From JAMXLO01 sp963819855 (GTDB lineage: Bacteria; Pseudomonadota; Alphaproteobacteria; Acetobacterales; Acetobacteraceae): a stretch of 64,000 nt of DNA. Below the pieces are notes generated by a model that was not told where the DNA came from, did not search any database, and was given only the letters and a program-made list of their open reading frames with translations. The position numbers and the translations under genes are program-made. The stretch covers positions 62,001 to 126,000 of the forward strand of contig CAWFYC010000025.1 of the NCBI GenBank assembly GCA_963819855.1, in the 5' to 3' direction. This document shows, in pieces, positions 45,843 to 54,628 of this stretch (position 1 is its first letter; every line of letters begins with the position of its first letter).

Positions 45843-47731
45843 GCCTGCCCGCACCGGACTACGCCGGGGCGATCGTGCACCCGACCGCGCCGGGATGGTA
45901 CGGGCTGCGCCGCGGCGCATTGTGGATCGACCGCGCGATCGGCGCCGCCTGCGAGGCGGTCGGCGCCACGTTGGTGCTGGCCGAGGTGATCATCCTGTTC
46001 TGCGGCGTGGTGTCACGCTACGTGTTCGACAGTCCGATCTTCTGGACCGACGAGTTGGCCAACTTCCTGTTCCTCTGGCTGTCGATGCTGGGGATGGTGG
46101 TGGCGCTGCGCGGCGACGCCCATATGCGGCTGACCACGTTGGCCAACTGGGTGCCGGCACACTGGGCGCGCTGGTTCGCCGCCGTCGCCTCGCTGGTGGT
46201 GATCGCGTTCGTGCTGGAGATCCTGCTGCCGGCGGCGCAGTACCTCGACCAGCAACGTTACGTCGAGCTGATCTCGTTGCAGATCTCCGACGGCTACCGC
46301 GTGGTCGCGATCCTGGTCGGCAGCGCGCTGGCGGCGATCATCGCGCTGCTGCGACTGCTCGAGACCACCACGTTGCGCAGCTTCGGCCTGGCATTGCTGA
46401 CCGTCGGTGGCATCGCGGCGCTGCTGTGGATCGGCCAGCCGGTGCTGCTGGCGATGGGCTTCGGTTCGCTGATCGTGTTCTTCGTCATCATCGTCGCCGC
46501 CTGCGTCGGCATCGGCGTGCCGATCGCGTTCGCGTTCGGTATCGCCACGCTGTCGTATCTCGGTCTCACCAGTGCCATGCCGCTTTCGGTAGTGGTGAAC
46601 CGGATGGACGAGGGCATGTCCAACCTGCTGCTGCTGTCGGTGCCGATGTTCGTGTTTCTCGGTCTGCTGATGGAGATGACCGGCATCGCGCGGGTGATGG
46701 TGGCGTTCCTGGCGGCGCTGGTCGGCCACGTGCGCGGCGGCCTGTCCTACGTGCTGCTCGGCGCAATGTACCTGGTGTCCGGCATCTCCGGCTCGAAGGC
46801 CGCCGACATGGCGGCGGTGGCGCCGGTACTGTTCCCCGAGATGCGCCGCCGCGGCTCACACCCCGGCGAACTGGCTGCACTCCTGGCGAGTTCCAGCGCG
46901 ATGTCGGAGACCATTCCGCCCAGCCTGGTGCTGATCACCATCGGCTCGGTGACCAATGTGTCGATCACCGCGCTGTTCACCGGCGGGCTGCTGCCGGCGG
47001 CGGTCGCGGCGATCGCGCTGGTGGCGGTGAGCTGGTACCGTTCGCGCCACGTGGACACCGGCGGCGGCGAGCGCGCACCCGTGTCGCTGATGCTACGCAC
47101 CTTCGTGATTGCGATCCCAGGGCTGACATTGCCGTTCGTGATCCGCGCCGCGGTGATCGACGGCGTGGCCACCGCCACCGAGGTCTCCACCGTCGGCGTG
47201 GTCTACACCGCGCTGCTCGGGCTGTTGGTTTACCGGCAGTTCGACTGGCGGCGCATCTATCCGCTGCTGGTCGATACACTTTCGCTGACCGGGGCAGTGA
47301 TGCTGATCATCGGCACCGCGACGGCGATGGCGTGGGCGCTGACCCAATCGGGTTTTTCCCAGTGGCTGGTTGCGGCCATGGCATCGGTGCCAGGCGGCAA
47401 GCTGGGCTTCCTCGGCATCACCGCGATTGCGTTCGTGGTACTGGGCAGCGTGCTGGAGGGCATCCCCGCGATCGTGCTGTTCGGCCCGCTGCTGTTCCCG
47501 GTGGCCAAGGCGATGGGCGTGCACGAGGTGCACTACGCGCTGGTGATCATCCTGGCGATGGGCATCGGGTTGTTCGCGCCGCCGTTCGGCGTGGGGTTCT
47601 ACGGCGCCTGCGCAATCGGGCGGGTGTCGCCGGACGATGCACTCGGGCGGATGTGGCCGTATCTGGCAGGGCTGGCGGTGGCGCTGGCGATCGTCGTCGC
47701 GTTCCCCTGGCTGTCGATCGGGTTCCTATGA
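45839..47731 (+). CDS. TRAP transporter fused DctQ-DctM permease
   Basis: A 630-residue protein joining the small (about 1-180: VVSRYVFDSPIFWTDELANF, LFLWLSMLGMVVALRGDAHM) and large (about 200-630: GIGVPIAFAFGIATLSYLG, LLLLSVPMFVFLGLLMEMTG, GGLSYVLLGAMYLVSGISGS) membrane subunits of a TRAP system, with about 17 helices. Na+-driven uptake with the DctP receptor is expected. Ends with GIGLFAPPFGVGFYGACAIG near the C terminus. Start ATG 45839 overlaps the receptor stop. Confidence 0.95.
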   Translation: MSLPAPDYAGAIVHPTAPGWYGLRRGALWIDRAIGAACEAVGATLVLAEVIILFCGVVSRYVFDSPIFWTDELANFLFLWLSMLGMVVALRGDAHMRLTTLANWVPAHWARWFAAVASLVVIAFVLEILLPAAQYLDQQRYVELISLQISDGYRVVAILVGSALAAIIALLRLLETTTLRSFGLALLTVGGIAALLWIGQPVLLAMGFGSLIVFFVIIVAACVGIGVPIAFAFGIATLSYLGLTSAMPLSVVVNRMDEGMSNLLLLSVPMFVFLGLLMEMTGIARVMVAFLAALVGHVRGGLSYVLLGAMYLVSGISGSKAADMAAVAPVLFPEMRRRGSHPGELAALLASSSAMSETIPPSLVLITIGSVTNVSITALFTGGLLPAAVAAIALVAVSWYRSRHVDTGGGERAPVSLMLRTFVIAIPGLTLPFVIRAAVIDGVATATEVSTVGVVYTALLGLLVYRQFDWRRIYPLLVDTLSLTGAVMLIIGTATAMAWALTQSGFSQWLVAAMASVPGGKLGFLGITAIAFVVLGSVLEGIPAIVLFGPLLFPVAKAMGVHEVHYALVIILAMGIGLFAPPFGVGFYGACAIGRVSPDDALGRMWPYLAGLAVALAIVVAFPWLSIGFL

Positions 47732-47829
47732 GCAACGCCTTGATCAGCCTGGTGACGCGATCGTGAGTAGAGCATCGAGCTGCGCCGCGATAATCATTCC
47801 CAATCCGAAGCGTCCGTATCAGGTGTAGC

Positions 47830-48403
47830 ATGGCCGATCCGATCGAGGATGTCGCAGATGATTGGCAGCTTGCCGCGCTGATCGGCATAGCGGGCGCGGT
47901 CGGCGGTGGCGCGGGCATGTTCTTCTTCGCGATCCAGAGCCAGAAGCTCAATTCGCTGGAACCGATGATCTTCACCGCGGCCGGCGTGGGCATGGGCGGC
48001 AACGCCTCGGGCGTCCCCTATGACACATTCAAGGACGCGATGACTAAGAAATCCATCCCGTTCAGCAGTGTGAGGATCCAGACCCCGTTCTCGATCCGCA
48101 TGCTGCACACCAGCGCGGGATTCTACGCCAGCGCCGGCGTCGGCTATCAGGTCGCGAGCTATGGCTGGTCGTATCTCGACGCCGGCCGCAACGGCGTGAA
48201 GTTCTTCACTTCGTCCGGCGCCGGCGGCGCGGTGGGTTCGGGCCTCGGCGCGGTCGCCCTGGCCGGCACGTGGTACTCGGTACAAGCTCAACGGCAACTC
48301 CATCAATCCGATCCCTGCCTACCAGAAGAGCCTGATGGATTCCCTCAACGAATTCATCGGCAGCGTGGACCGCGGAATCCGGAGCATCTACGGCGTTCCC
48401 TGA
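47830..48403 (+). pseudogene. Unrecognised glycine-rich protein with an apparent frameshift
   Basis: An ATG at 47830 opens ADPIEDVADDWQLAALIGIA, GAVGGGAGMFFFAIQSQKLN and SLEPMIFTAAGVGMGGNAS, a glycine-rich protein with weakly hydrophobic stretches. At 48277-48281 the frame changes: the original frame turns into Arg/Gln/Pro-rich shadow sequence, while the +1 frame reads YKLNGNSINPIPAYQKSLMD, SLNEFIGSVDRGIRSIYGVP and stops at 48403. The whole is about 190 residues. I do not recognise the family. It sits between a TRAP system and a CoA-transferase gene. Confidence 0.6.
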
Positions 48404-48486
48404 AGCCTGCGCCAACCCAGCCAAGGGAACTCGACGCCCGGTCCGGCCGGTCGTAGGCTGGCGACAACCCTTGGGAGGGAGTCGTA

Positions 48487-49716
48487 GTGATGTCGAGCAA
48501 TGGCCCTGAGACCTGTCTGACCGGCGTGAAGGTGCTGGACCTGACGCAGTTCGAGGCTGGACCGTCCTGCACCGAGGCGCTGGCCTGGATGGGCGCCGAT
48601 GTGGTGAAGGTTGAGAACCCGAAGCTGGGCGATCCCGGCCGCACCGCCGGTGGCAAGCCGGGGCAGGACGCCTATTACTTCCTGCAGTACAACGCCAACA
48701 AGCGTTCGGTCACCGTCAATCTGAAGGACCCGCGCGGCGTCGAGTTGGTCAAGGAGATGGCCAAAAAGGCCGACATCTTCTGCGAGAATTTCGCCCCCGG
48801 CGCGATCGAGCGGTTGGGCCTCGGCCCGGATGTGATACGCGCCATCAACCCCTCGATCATCTACTGCCAGACCAAGGGCTTCGGCGCCGGCAGCGCGTTC
48901 GAGAAAAGTCTCGCGTTCGACATGATCGCGCAGGCGGCCGGCGGGCTGATGAGCATCACCGGCGAGGAAGATGGCCCGCCATGCAAGCCGGGTGCGACCA
49001 TCGGTGATACCGGCACCGGCATGCTGATGGCGATCTCGGTGATGGGCGCCTATGTGCGGCGGTTGCGTACCGGCCAGGGCGAGCATCTGCAGCTCGCCAT
49101 GCAGGACGCGATCCTGCACTACATCCGCAACTCGTTCACCTACATGGAACGCACCGGCAAGGCGGCGCCGCGCGCCGGGTCGAAAACGGTGGGCGGCGGC
49201 AACCCACCGATCGGTGTGTATCCGTGCAAGGGCGGCGGGCCGAACGACTATGTCTACATCTACTGCAGCCGCGCCAATCCGGAACACTGGAACCGCCTGC
49301 TGAAGGTGATGGGCCGCGAGGACCTGCTCGGCGATCCGATGTACGATACGCCCGATGCGCGCACCGAGCACCGCGAGGAGGTGGACGCCATCGTCGCCAA
49401 CTGGACCAAACAGCATGACAAGCACGAGGCGATGCGGCTGGTGAGTGCCGCGACCATTCCGTCCGGCGCGGTGATGGACACGATGGAGCTCGCCAACGAC
49501 CAGAGCTTCGTCAAGCGCGGTATCCGTCAGGTGATGCAGCATCCCAAGGTCGGCGACTACACGATGAGCGGCTGGCCGGTGCGCTTCTCCGGCAGCACGC
49601 CGCCGATCAAGGCCGCCCCACTGCTCGGTCAGCACAACGAAGAGGTGCTGGCGGACTGGCTGGGGATGGATGATGGCAAGATCGGTGGGCTGAAGAACGA
49701 CGCGGTGATCGGGTGA
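48487..49716 (+). CDS. CaiB/BaiF family CoA-transferase
   Basis: A 409-residue family III CoA-transferase, moving CoA between carboxylic acids. Hallmarks are GVKVLDLTQFEAGPSCTEAL, WMGADVVKVENPKLGDPGR (the catalytic Asp lies further on, near LAFDMIAQAAGGLMSITGE), NANKRSVTVNLKDPRG and GIYPCKGG-like GVYPCKGGGPNDYV. GTG 48487 and ATG 48490 are both possible; GGGAGGGAG lies just upstream. It starts an operon with an enoyl-CoA hydratase, a cupin and an FAH-family enzyme. Confidence 0.93.
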   Translation: MMSSNGPETCLTGVKVLDLTQFEAGPSCTEALAWMGADVVKVENPKLGDPGRTAGGKPGQDAYYFLQYNANKRSVTVNLKDPRGVELVKEMAKKADIFCENFAPGAIERLGLGPDVIRAINPSIIYCQTKGFGAGSAFEKSLAFDMIAQAAGGLMSITGEEDGPPCKPGATIGDTGTGMLMAISVMGAYVRRLRTGQGEHLQLAMQDAILHYIRNSFTYMERTGKAAPRAGSKTVGGGNPPIGVYPCKGGGPNDYVYIYCSRANPEHWNRLLKVMGREDLLGDPMYDTPDARTEHREEVDAIVANWTKQHDKHEAMRLVSAATIPSGAVMDTMELANDQSFVKRGIRQVMQHPKVGDYTMSGWPVRFSGSTPPIKAAPLLGQHNEEVLADWLGMDDGKIGGLKNDAVIG

Positions 49717-49728
49717 GGTCGACGGGAG

Positions 49729-49829
49729 TCCTCCCCCTCCCCTTGCGGGAGGGGGTTGGGGAGAGGGGGCGACACCAACGCTCCCCGGCCCCCTCCCCCC
49801 AACCCCCTCCCGCAATGGGAGGGGGAGGA
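49729..49829. repeat. Palindromic repeat, type B, carrying a ribosome site
   Basis: A left part near 49729-49770 (TCCTCCCCCTCCCCTTGCGG and on) pairs with a right part near 49782-49829 with a few mismatches. Both are made of CCCTCCC/GGGAGGG blocks with GCAA or TTGC turns. It lies between the CoA-transferase stop and the enoyl-CoA hydratase start. The right end GGGAGGGGGAGGATTCGTAC leads into ATG 49837 and serves as ribosome site. Related to the perfect copy at 30660-30764. Confidence 0.85.
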
Positions 49830-49836
49830 TTCGTAC

Positions 49837-50613
49837 ATGACACACCAATACTGCATCGTGCAGGATGAGGGCCGGGTCCGCATCGTCACGCTGAACCGGC
49901 CGGAAGTCCTGAACGCGCTGCACGCCGATGCGAACGACGAACTCGCCGCCGTGTGGGACGAGTTCGCCACACGCGACGACCTGTGGGTAGGCATCATCAC
50001 CGGCGCCGGCGAGCGCGCGTTCTCCGCCGGCAACGACCTGAAGGTGCAGGCCGCGGGCCGCCGCCGACCGAGCGGTCCGAACGGCTTCGCCGGCATCACG
50101 CATCGCTTCAACCTCGACAAGCCGATGATCGCCGCGGTGAACGGCTGGGCGATGGGTGGCGGGTTCGAGACCGCGCTCGCCTGCGACATCATCATCGCCG
50201 CGGAGAACGCGCTGTTCGCACTGCCCGAGCCGCGCGTCGGCTTGATCGCAGGGGGTGGCGGCGTGCATCGCCTGCCGCGCCAGATCCCACGCAAGAAGGC
50301 GATGGGGATGATCCTGACCGGTCGTCGCGTCGGCGCGCGCGAAGGCTTCGAACTCGGCTTCGTCACCGAGGTGGTGCCGCAGGGACAGGCGCTGGAAGCG
50401 GCGAAGCGCTGGGCGGCGCAGATCCTGGAATGCTCGCCCAAGGCGGTGCGCGCATCGAAGCAGGCAGTATATAGCGGCCTCGACGGACCTTCGCTGGAGC
50501 GTGCGATGCGCACGGTGTACCCGGCGCAACAGGAGAATTTAGAGAGCCAGGACTACATCGAAGGCCCGAAGGCGTTCGCGGAAAAGCGCCGGCCGAACTG
50601 GCAGAACAAGTAG
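49837..50613 (+). CDS. Enoyl-CoA hydratase/isomerase family protein
   Basis: A 258-residue crotonase: VRIVTLNRPEVLNALHADAN, oxyanion loop AFSAGNDLKVQAAG, second loop AAVNGWAMGGGFETALACDI and the catalytic Glu in ALPEPRVGLIAGGGGVHRLP. The last part (AQILECSPKAVRASKQAVY) is typical. ATG 49837 is chosen because the preceding palindrome supplies GGGGGAGG. Together with the CoA-transferase it suggests hydration of an unsaturated acyl-CoA. Confidence 0.93.
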   Translation: MTHQYCIVQDEGRVRIVTLNRPEVLNALHADANDELAAVWDEFATRDDLWVGIITGAGERAFSAGNDLKVQAAGRRRPSGPNGFAGITHRFNLDKPMIAAVNGWAMGGGFETALACDIIIAAENALFALPEPRVGLIAGGGGVHRLPRQIPRKKAMGMILTGRRVGAREGFELGFVTEVVPQGQALEAAKRWAAQILECSPKAVRASKQAVYSGLDGPSLERAMRTVYPAQQENLESQDYIEGPKAFAEKRRPNWQNK

Positions 50614-50622
50614 GAGGAAGCG

Positions 50623-50973
50623 ATGCGGATACACAACCTGTACTGCGATGCCAACGGCGAATCGCACTGGCGCGATGTCGAGGTGCAGTGGGTCGAGGAG
50701 CGCAATTATTCCAAGCTGTCCGCGCGTCTGCCGGCCAACGGCATCATCTTCCGCGAGACCTCGGGCGACTACGACCTGTCCTGGCATCCCGCACCGCGGC
50801 GGCAGTACATCATCAACCTTGACGGTGGCGTGCAGATCACGGCAAGCGACGGTGAGGCGCGCACGATCGGCGCCGGCGAGGTCGTGCTGGTGGAGGACAT
50901 CACCGGCAAGGGCCACCTGTCGAAGTCGGTCGGCGGCAAGATGCGGCGCTCGATCTTCGTGCCCGTTGAATAA
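50623..50973 (+). CDS. Cupin domain protein
   Basis: A 116-residue single-domain cupin. It begins MRIHNLYCDANGESHWRDVE, has a WHPAPRRQYIINLDGGVQIT strand pair and the second cupin motif GEARTIGAGEVVLVEDITGK followed by GHLSKSVGGK. Only part of the usual metal-ligand set (His in SWHPAP and GHLSK) is visible. Nine bases after the hydratase stop and 12 before the FAH gene, so part of the same operon. Role unclear. Confidence 0.83.
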   Translation: MRIHNLYCDANGESHWRDVEVQWVEERNYSKLSARLPANGIIFRETSGDYDLSWHPAPRRQYIINLDGGVQITASDGEARTIGAGEVVLVEDITGKGHLSKSVGGKMRRSIFVPVE

Positions 50974-50985
50974 AGGGGACTGACA

Positions 50986-51909
50986 ATGAAGCTGGCATTC
51001 TTCGACGACCACAAGCTTGGCGTGGTCAAAGGCGACATGATCTACGACGTGTCGTCGGCGGTGCGCGACATTCCGCATCTCGGGCCGCACGATCTGATCA
51101 ATGGGCTGATCGCGAAGTTCGGCGACTACAGGAAACGGCTGGAGGACGCATCCGCGAGTGGCGGCGTACCGCTATCGAGCGTGAAGCTCCAGGCGCCGCT
51201 GCCGAAGCCGGGCAACATCGTCTGCATGGCGGTGAACTACATGGAGAATGGCACCCGCAAGGAGCCGGCACCGATCAACGCGTTCCACAAGGCGCCGACA
51301 TCGATCCTGGGTCAGGGCGGCACGATGGTGCTGCCGGACGTTCCGGCCACGATCTTCGAGGGCGAGGCCGAGATGGCCGTGGTGATCGGCAAGCGCGCCA
51401 GCCACGTGAAGGCAGCCGATGCAATGGACTACGTGTTCGGCTACACCAACTTCATCGACGGTTCGGCGCGCGGCCTGCCACCGCAGAGCTTCTTCGCGAT
51501 GAAGTCGCGCGACGGTTTCGCGCCGATCGGTCCGTACCTGGTGACCAAGGATGAGATCGCCGATCCGCACAAGGTGCCGGTGAAGCTGTGGGTCAACGGC
51601 ACGGTGAAGCAGGACTTCAACACCGACGACATGGCACACAAGATTCCGCGCTGCATCGAATGGGTCACATCGATCCACGCGCTGGAGCCAGGCGATATTC
51701 TGGCCACCGGCACCAATCATCGCGGGCTGTCCAGCTTCATGGACGGCGACACGGTGGAGCTGGAATGCGGCGGTCTCGGCAAGCTCAGCTTCAAGGTGCG
51801 CGACGAGCTGAAGCGCACCTGGTCGCGCGAGACGCGGCTGGACCGGCAAGAGAAGGGCTTCGACACGCCGACGCCGCAGTCCGGCGGGAAATACGCGCCG
51901 GCGAAGTAG
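50986..51909 (+). CDS. Fumarylacetoacetate hydrolase family protein
   Basis: A 307-residue FAH-family enzyme, which cleaves or hydrates 2-oxo acids in aromatic degradation. Core motifs are PGNIVCMAVNYMENGTRKEP, TIFEGEAEMAVVIGKRASHV with the metal-binding Glu pair, FGYTNFIDGSARGLPPQSFF and GDILATGTNHRGLSSFMDGD. ATG 50986 follows AAAGGGGAC. Likely last gene of the CoA-transferase operon; convergent with the MaoC gene at 51925. Confidence 0.92.
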   Translation: MKLAFFDDHKLGVVKGDMIYDVSSAVRDIPHLGPHDLINGLIAKFGDYRKRLEDASASGGVPLSSVKLQAPLPKPGNIVCMAVNYMENGTRKEPAPINAFHKAPTSILGQGGTMVLPDVPATIFEGEAEMAVVIGKRASHVKAADAMDYVFGYTNFIDGSARGLPPQSFFAMKSRDGFAPIGPYLVTKDEIADPHKVPVKLWVNGTVKQDFNTDDMAHKIPRCIEWVTSIHALEPGDILATGTNHRGLSSFMDGDTVELECGGLGKLSFKVRDELKRTWSRETRLDRQEKGFDTPTPQSGGKYAPAK

Positions 51910-51924
51910 TCCTGCAAGCTGGCG

Positions 51925-53076
51925 TCACCCCAGCGAAAGCGGAGGGTCCGGCAACTCCACGACGCCTGAACCGACGACGGACAGTTCGCCATCCTGGTTG
52001 TGCGCTTCCTGCGCGATCTCGACCAGATGGCGACCGTTCTCGACGAAGCATCGCACCACGGTCCCACCGATGAACAGCGTGTCGCCTTCCGGGTTGTGGC
52101 GACGGATCTTGCAGCTTGCGCGGCGCAGCATGCCGTCGTCACCCATCCAGTTGGTAAGATGGTGCGTCAGCCACGAGCAGCGTTCAGGCCCGTAGTCGTA
52201 GGCGCCGGGCACGCCGACCATACGGGCGAACTCCGGTTCCCAGTGGACGCGCTCCGGGCAGTCGGGAATGCCGAAGCGGTTGGCAATGCCGAGGCCGCGA
52301 TGGGCATGGATCTGTTTCCATGCAAGCTTGTTCGCGCGGATGTAGAGCCCACCCCAACCCTGCGCATAGGCGATGAACCCGGTTACGGTCATCGGCCCCT
52401 TGGCCATCATCGGCAGCCGATCGCCCACTGCAACGTCATTCCAATACCGCGGAGCCGCCCCGCGCACCTCCTCGTCGGCATACAACTGATAGATGCGTGC
52501 CAGATCCGCCTCCGAGTACTGCGGCGGTGGCCGCCCCTTCACCGCATCGTACTTGCTGCCCCGTTCGCGCGCTTGGTCGCGATCGGTGCGGAAGCACCAA
52601 CTGTCGGCGGACGCCACCATCTCACCGGCCTGGTTGTAGAAATCCACATGATAGACCTGCTGGATCGCGCGGCCGGCAAATCGCGTTTCGTGTTCGATCA
52701 GGTCCTTCAGCCAGGCCTCGGTGCTGATTGCGTCGTTGCGTCGCACCGGGTGATGCCAGGTCCAATCGGCGCCGGCCCACATCGCATGCACGCCGGGCAG
52801 GCCGCCAACATAGCCGGATACGATCCGGCTGGTGGCGAACAGGAAGCTCGGCAGCGCCACGATGCCGCCCCAGCGCGTGTTCGCCGCGTAGTCCGGATCG
52901 CACCACAGCGGATTGTCGTCGCCGATGCCGTGCGCGTAGTGGCGGATCGCATCGCGCGTCGCCTCGTGACACCATGGTTCCAGCGTGTTCTCGATCCGCA
53001 CGTTCAGCCGCCGTCGCAGTGCATCCAGCGCCTCGTCGGTGATCTTCGGGAACTGCCGGTTGGGCTCGTCGTTCAT
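51925..53076 (-). CDS. MaoC-like / FAS1-type acyl dehydratase, double hot-dog
   Basis: A 383-residue protein with two hot-dog domains. The N-terminal half (YAHGIGDDNPLWCDPDYAAN, FLFATSRIVSGYVGGLPGVH, GADWTWHHPVRRNDAISTEA) matches the FAS1-like dehydratase/MaoC family, and the second half (NRFGIPDCPERVHWEPEFAR) ends in SCKIRRHNPEGDTLFIGGTV, a degenerate MaoC-type domain. It probably hydrates an enoyl-CoA, or dehydrates a hydroxyacyl-CoA. ATG 53076 overlaps the acyl-CoA synthetase stop by four bases. Confidence 0.87.
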   Translation of the reverse strand: MNDEPNRQFPKITDEALDALRRRLNVRIENTLEPWCHEATRDAIRHYAHGIGDDNPLWCDPDYAANTRWGGIVALPSFLFATSRIVSGYVGGLPGVHAMWAGADWTWHHPVRRNDAISTEAWLKDLIEHETRFAGRAIQQVYHVDFYNQAGEMVASADSWCFRTDRDQARERGSKYDAVKGRPPPQYSEADLARIYQLYADEEVRGAAPRYWNDVAVGDRLPMMAKGPMTVTGFIAYAQGWGGLYIRANKLAWKQIHAHRGLGIANRFGIPDCPERVHWEPEFARMVGVPGAYDYGPERCSWLTHHLTNWMGDDGMLRRASCKIRRHNPEGDTLFIGGTVVRCFVENGRHLVEIAQEAHNQDGELSVVGSGVVELPDPPLSLG

Positions 53077-54623
53077 GCCGGCTCCTGCATCTCGCGCTCG
53101 CGCAGCGCCTTGCGGTTGACCTTGCCGGCCGGCGTCTTCGGCAACTCGGCGACGAAGACGACGATCCGAGGATATTCGTGCTGGCTTAGCCGCGCGCGGA
53201 CAAAGTCCTGGATGTCGCGGACCAGCGCCTCATCGGGTGCACGGTCCGTCACCACGAACGCCTTCACCACATGACCGCGCAGCGTATCCGGCACGCCGAT
53301 CACCGCTGCCTCGCGCACCGCCGGATGACGCAGCAGCACGTCCTCGATCTCCACCGCGCTCATCGTCCAGCCGGCGGAGATGATCACGTCGTCGGCGCGC
53401 CCGGCATGGAAGAAGGTGCCGTCGTCATCGACCCAACCGCGATCCTTGGTCGAAAACCATGTGCCGTGCCGCCACACCTTGATCTCGCCGATCCCACCCG
53501 ACGGACATGGCCCGCCATCAGGCCGCTGCACTTCCACCTTGACGCCCGGCACCGGTTTGCCGAGTGCGCCTGGTTTGGTCACGAAGTCATTCGCACCGGG
53601 ATAGTTGGCGAGGATCACTCCGACCTCGGTGGTCCCGTACATGCTGCACAGACGGGTTCCGAAGATGGCCTCGACATATTCCTGGCTGTCGCCGTCGATC
53701 GGTTCGCCGGTGAACGACAGCTTGCGCAAGCCGTAATGGTAATGTGGCGCCGCGCCGCTGTTGCGGATCAATCGGTAGTGCGTCGCCGCCGCCGACAGAT
53801 TGGTGGTGCCGAAATCCTGCAATGCTCGCAGCAATCGCTCCGGTTCGAACCGACCAGAGTAGACGCCGGTCTCTACACCAAGCGCCAACGGCGCCAGCGT
53901 GCCGTGCCACAGACCATGTCCCCAAGCGGGCGAGGACGGACAGAAGAACCGATCGCCCGGGCGAATGCCGGTACCGTAAAGTGCCGCGATCATCACCACG
54001 ACGATGGCGCGGTGCGTATGACGGACGGCCGCCGGCAATTCGCGCGTTGTGCCCGAGGTATATTGAAAGATCGCCAGATCGTCGGCGCGCGTTGCCGGCG
54101 TGAACTTGGTAGGATAGCGCGACAGGCGTGCGCCGAAACCGTCGTCAAGAGCGATCACCTGGAGCGGCAGCTCACCGAGCGATTGCGCCTTGTCGGAAGT
54201 CGTCAACAGCAGGCGAGGATTGCAATCGTCGATGCGCAACCGTACGCCATCCGGTCCGAACAGCGTGAACAGGGGAACCGCGATGGCGCCCAGCTTCATC
54301 ACGCCAAACAGGCTCACGTAGAATGCCAGCGACGGCTCCAGCATGATGGCGACGCGATCGCCCGCGGCGACGCTCTGTTCGGCGAGCCAGTGGGCGCAAC
54401 GGGACGATGCATCGGCGATCGTTCGAAAGCTGATCGCCTCGTCATGCCCATCGGCATGCGCGATGCGGATGGCAACGCGGTGCGGATCCCCCGCATGCCG
54501 GTCGATGCATTCGTGCGCGATGTTGAGTCGCTCGCGATCGCCGTCGAACAATTCCCACAACCGCGCCGTTGCGAAGTGGCGTTGCGCGTCCGCATAGCTC
54601 GTGTAATCGGTGAGCAACGCCAC
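53073..54623 (-). CDS. AMP-binding acyl-CoA synthetase
   Basis: A 516-residue ANL-family ligase that activates a carboxylic acid through an acyl-adenylate to its CoA thioester. Motifs are FQYTSGTTRELPAAVRHTHR (A3), SMYGTTEVGVILANYPG (A5), STKDRGWVDDDGTFFHAGRA (A8) and the catalytic lysine in LPKTPAGKVNRKAL (A10). The P-loop with TTRELP instead of TTGxPKG fits the benzoate/medium-chain branch. Start GTG 54623 (VALLTDYTSYADAQRHF) lies five bases after the amidohydrolase stop; a longer frame overlaps that gene. Confidence 0.92.
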   Translation of the reverse strand: MALLTDYTSYADAQRHFATARLWELFDGDRERLNIAHECIDRHAGDPHRVAIRIAHADGHDEAISFRTIADASSRCAHWLAEQSVAAGDRVAIMLEPSLAFYVSLFGVMKLGAIAVPLFTLFGPDGVRLRIDDCNPRLLLTTSDKAQSLGELPLQVIALDDGFGARLSRYPTKFTPATRADDLAIFQYTSGTTRELPAAVRHTHRAIVVVMIAALYGTGIRPGDRFFCPSSPAWGHGLWHGTLAPLALGVETGVYSGRFEPERLLRALQDFGTTNLSAAATHYRLIRNSGAAPHYHYGLRKLSFTGEPIDGDSQEYVEAIFGTRLCSMYGTTEVGVILANYPGANDFVTKPGALGKPVPGVKVEVQRPDGGPCPSGGIGEIKVWRHGTWFSTKDRGWVDDDGTFFHAGRADDVIISAGWTMSAVEIEDVLLRHPAVREAAVIGVPDTLRGHVVKAFVVTDRAPDEALVRDIQDFVRARLSQHEYPRIVVFVAELPKTPAGKVNRKALREREMQEPA

Positions 54624-54628
54624 GCGAC

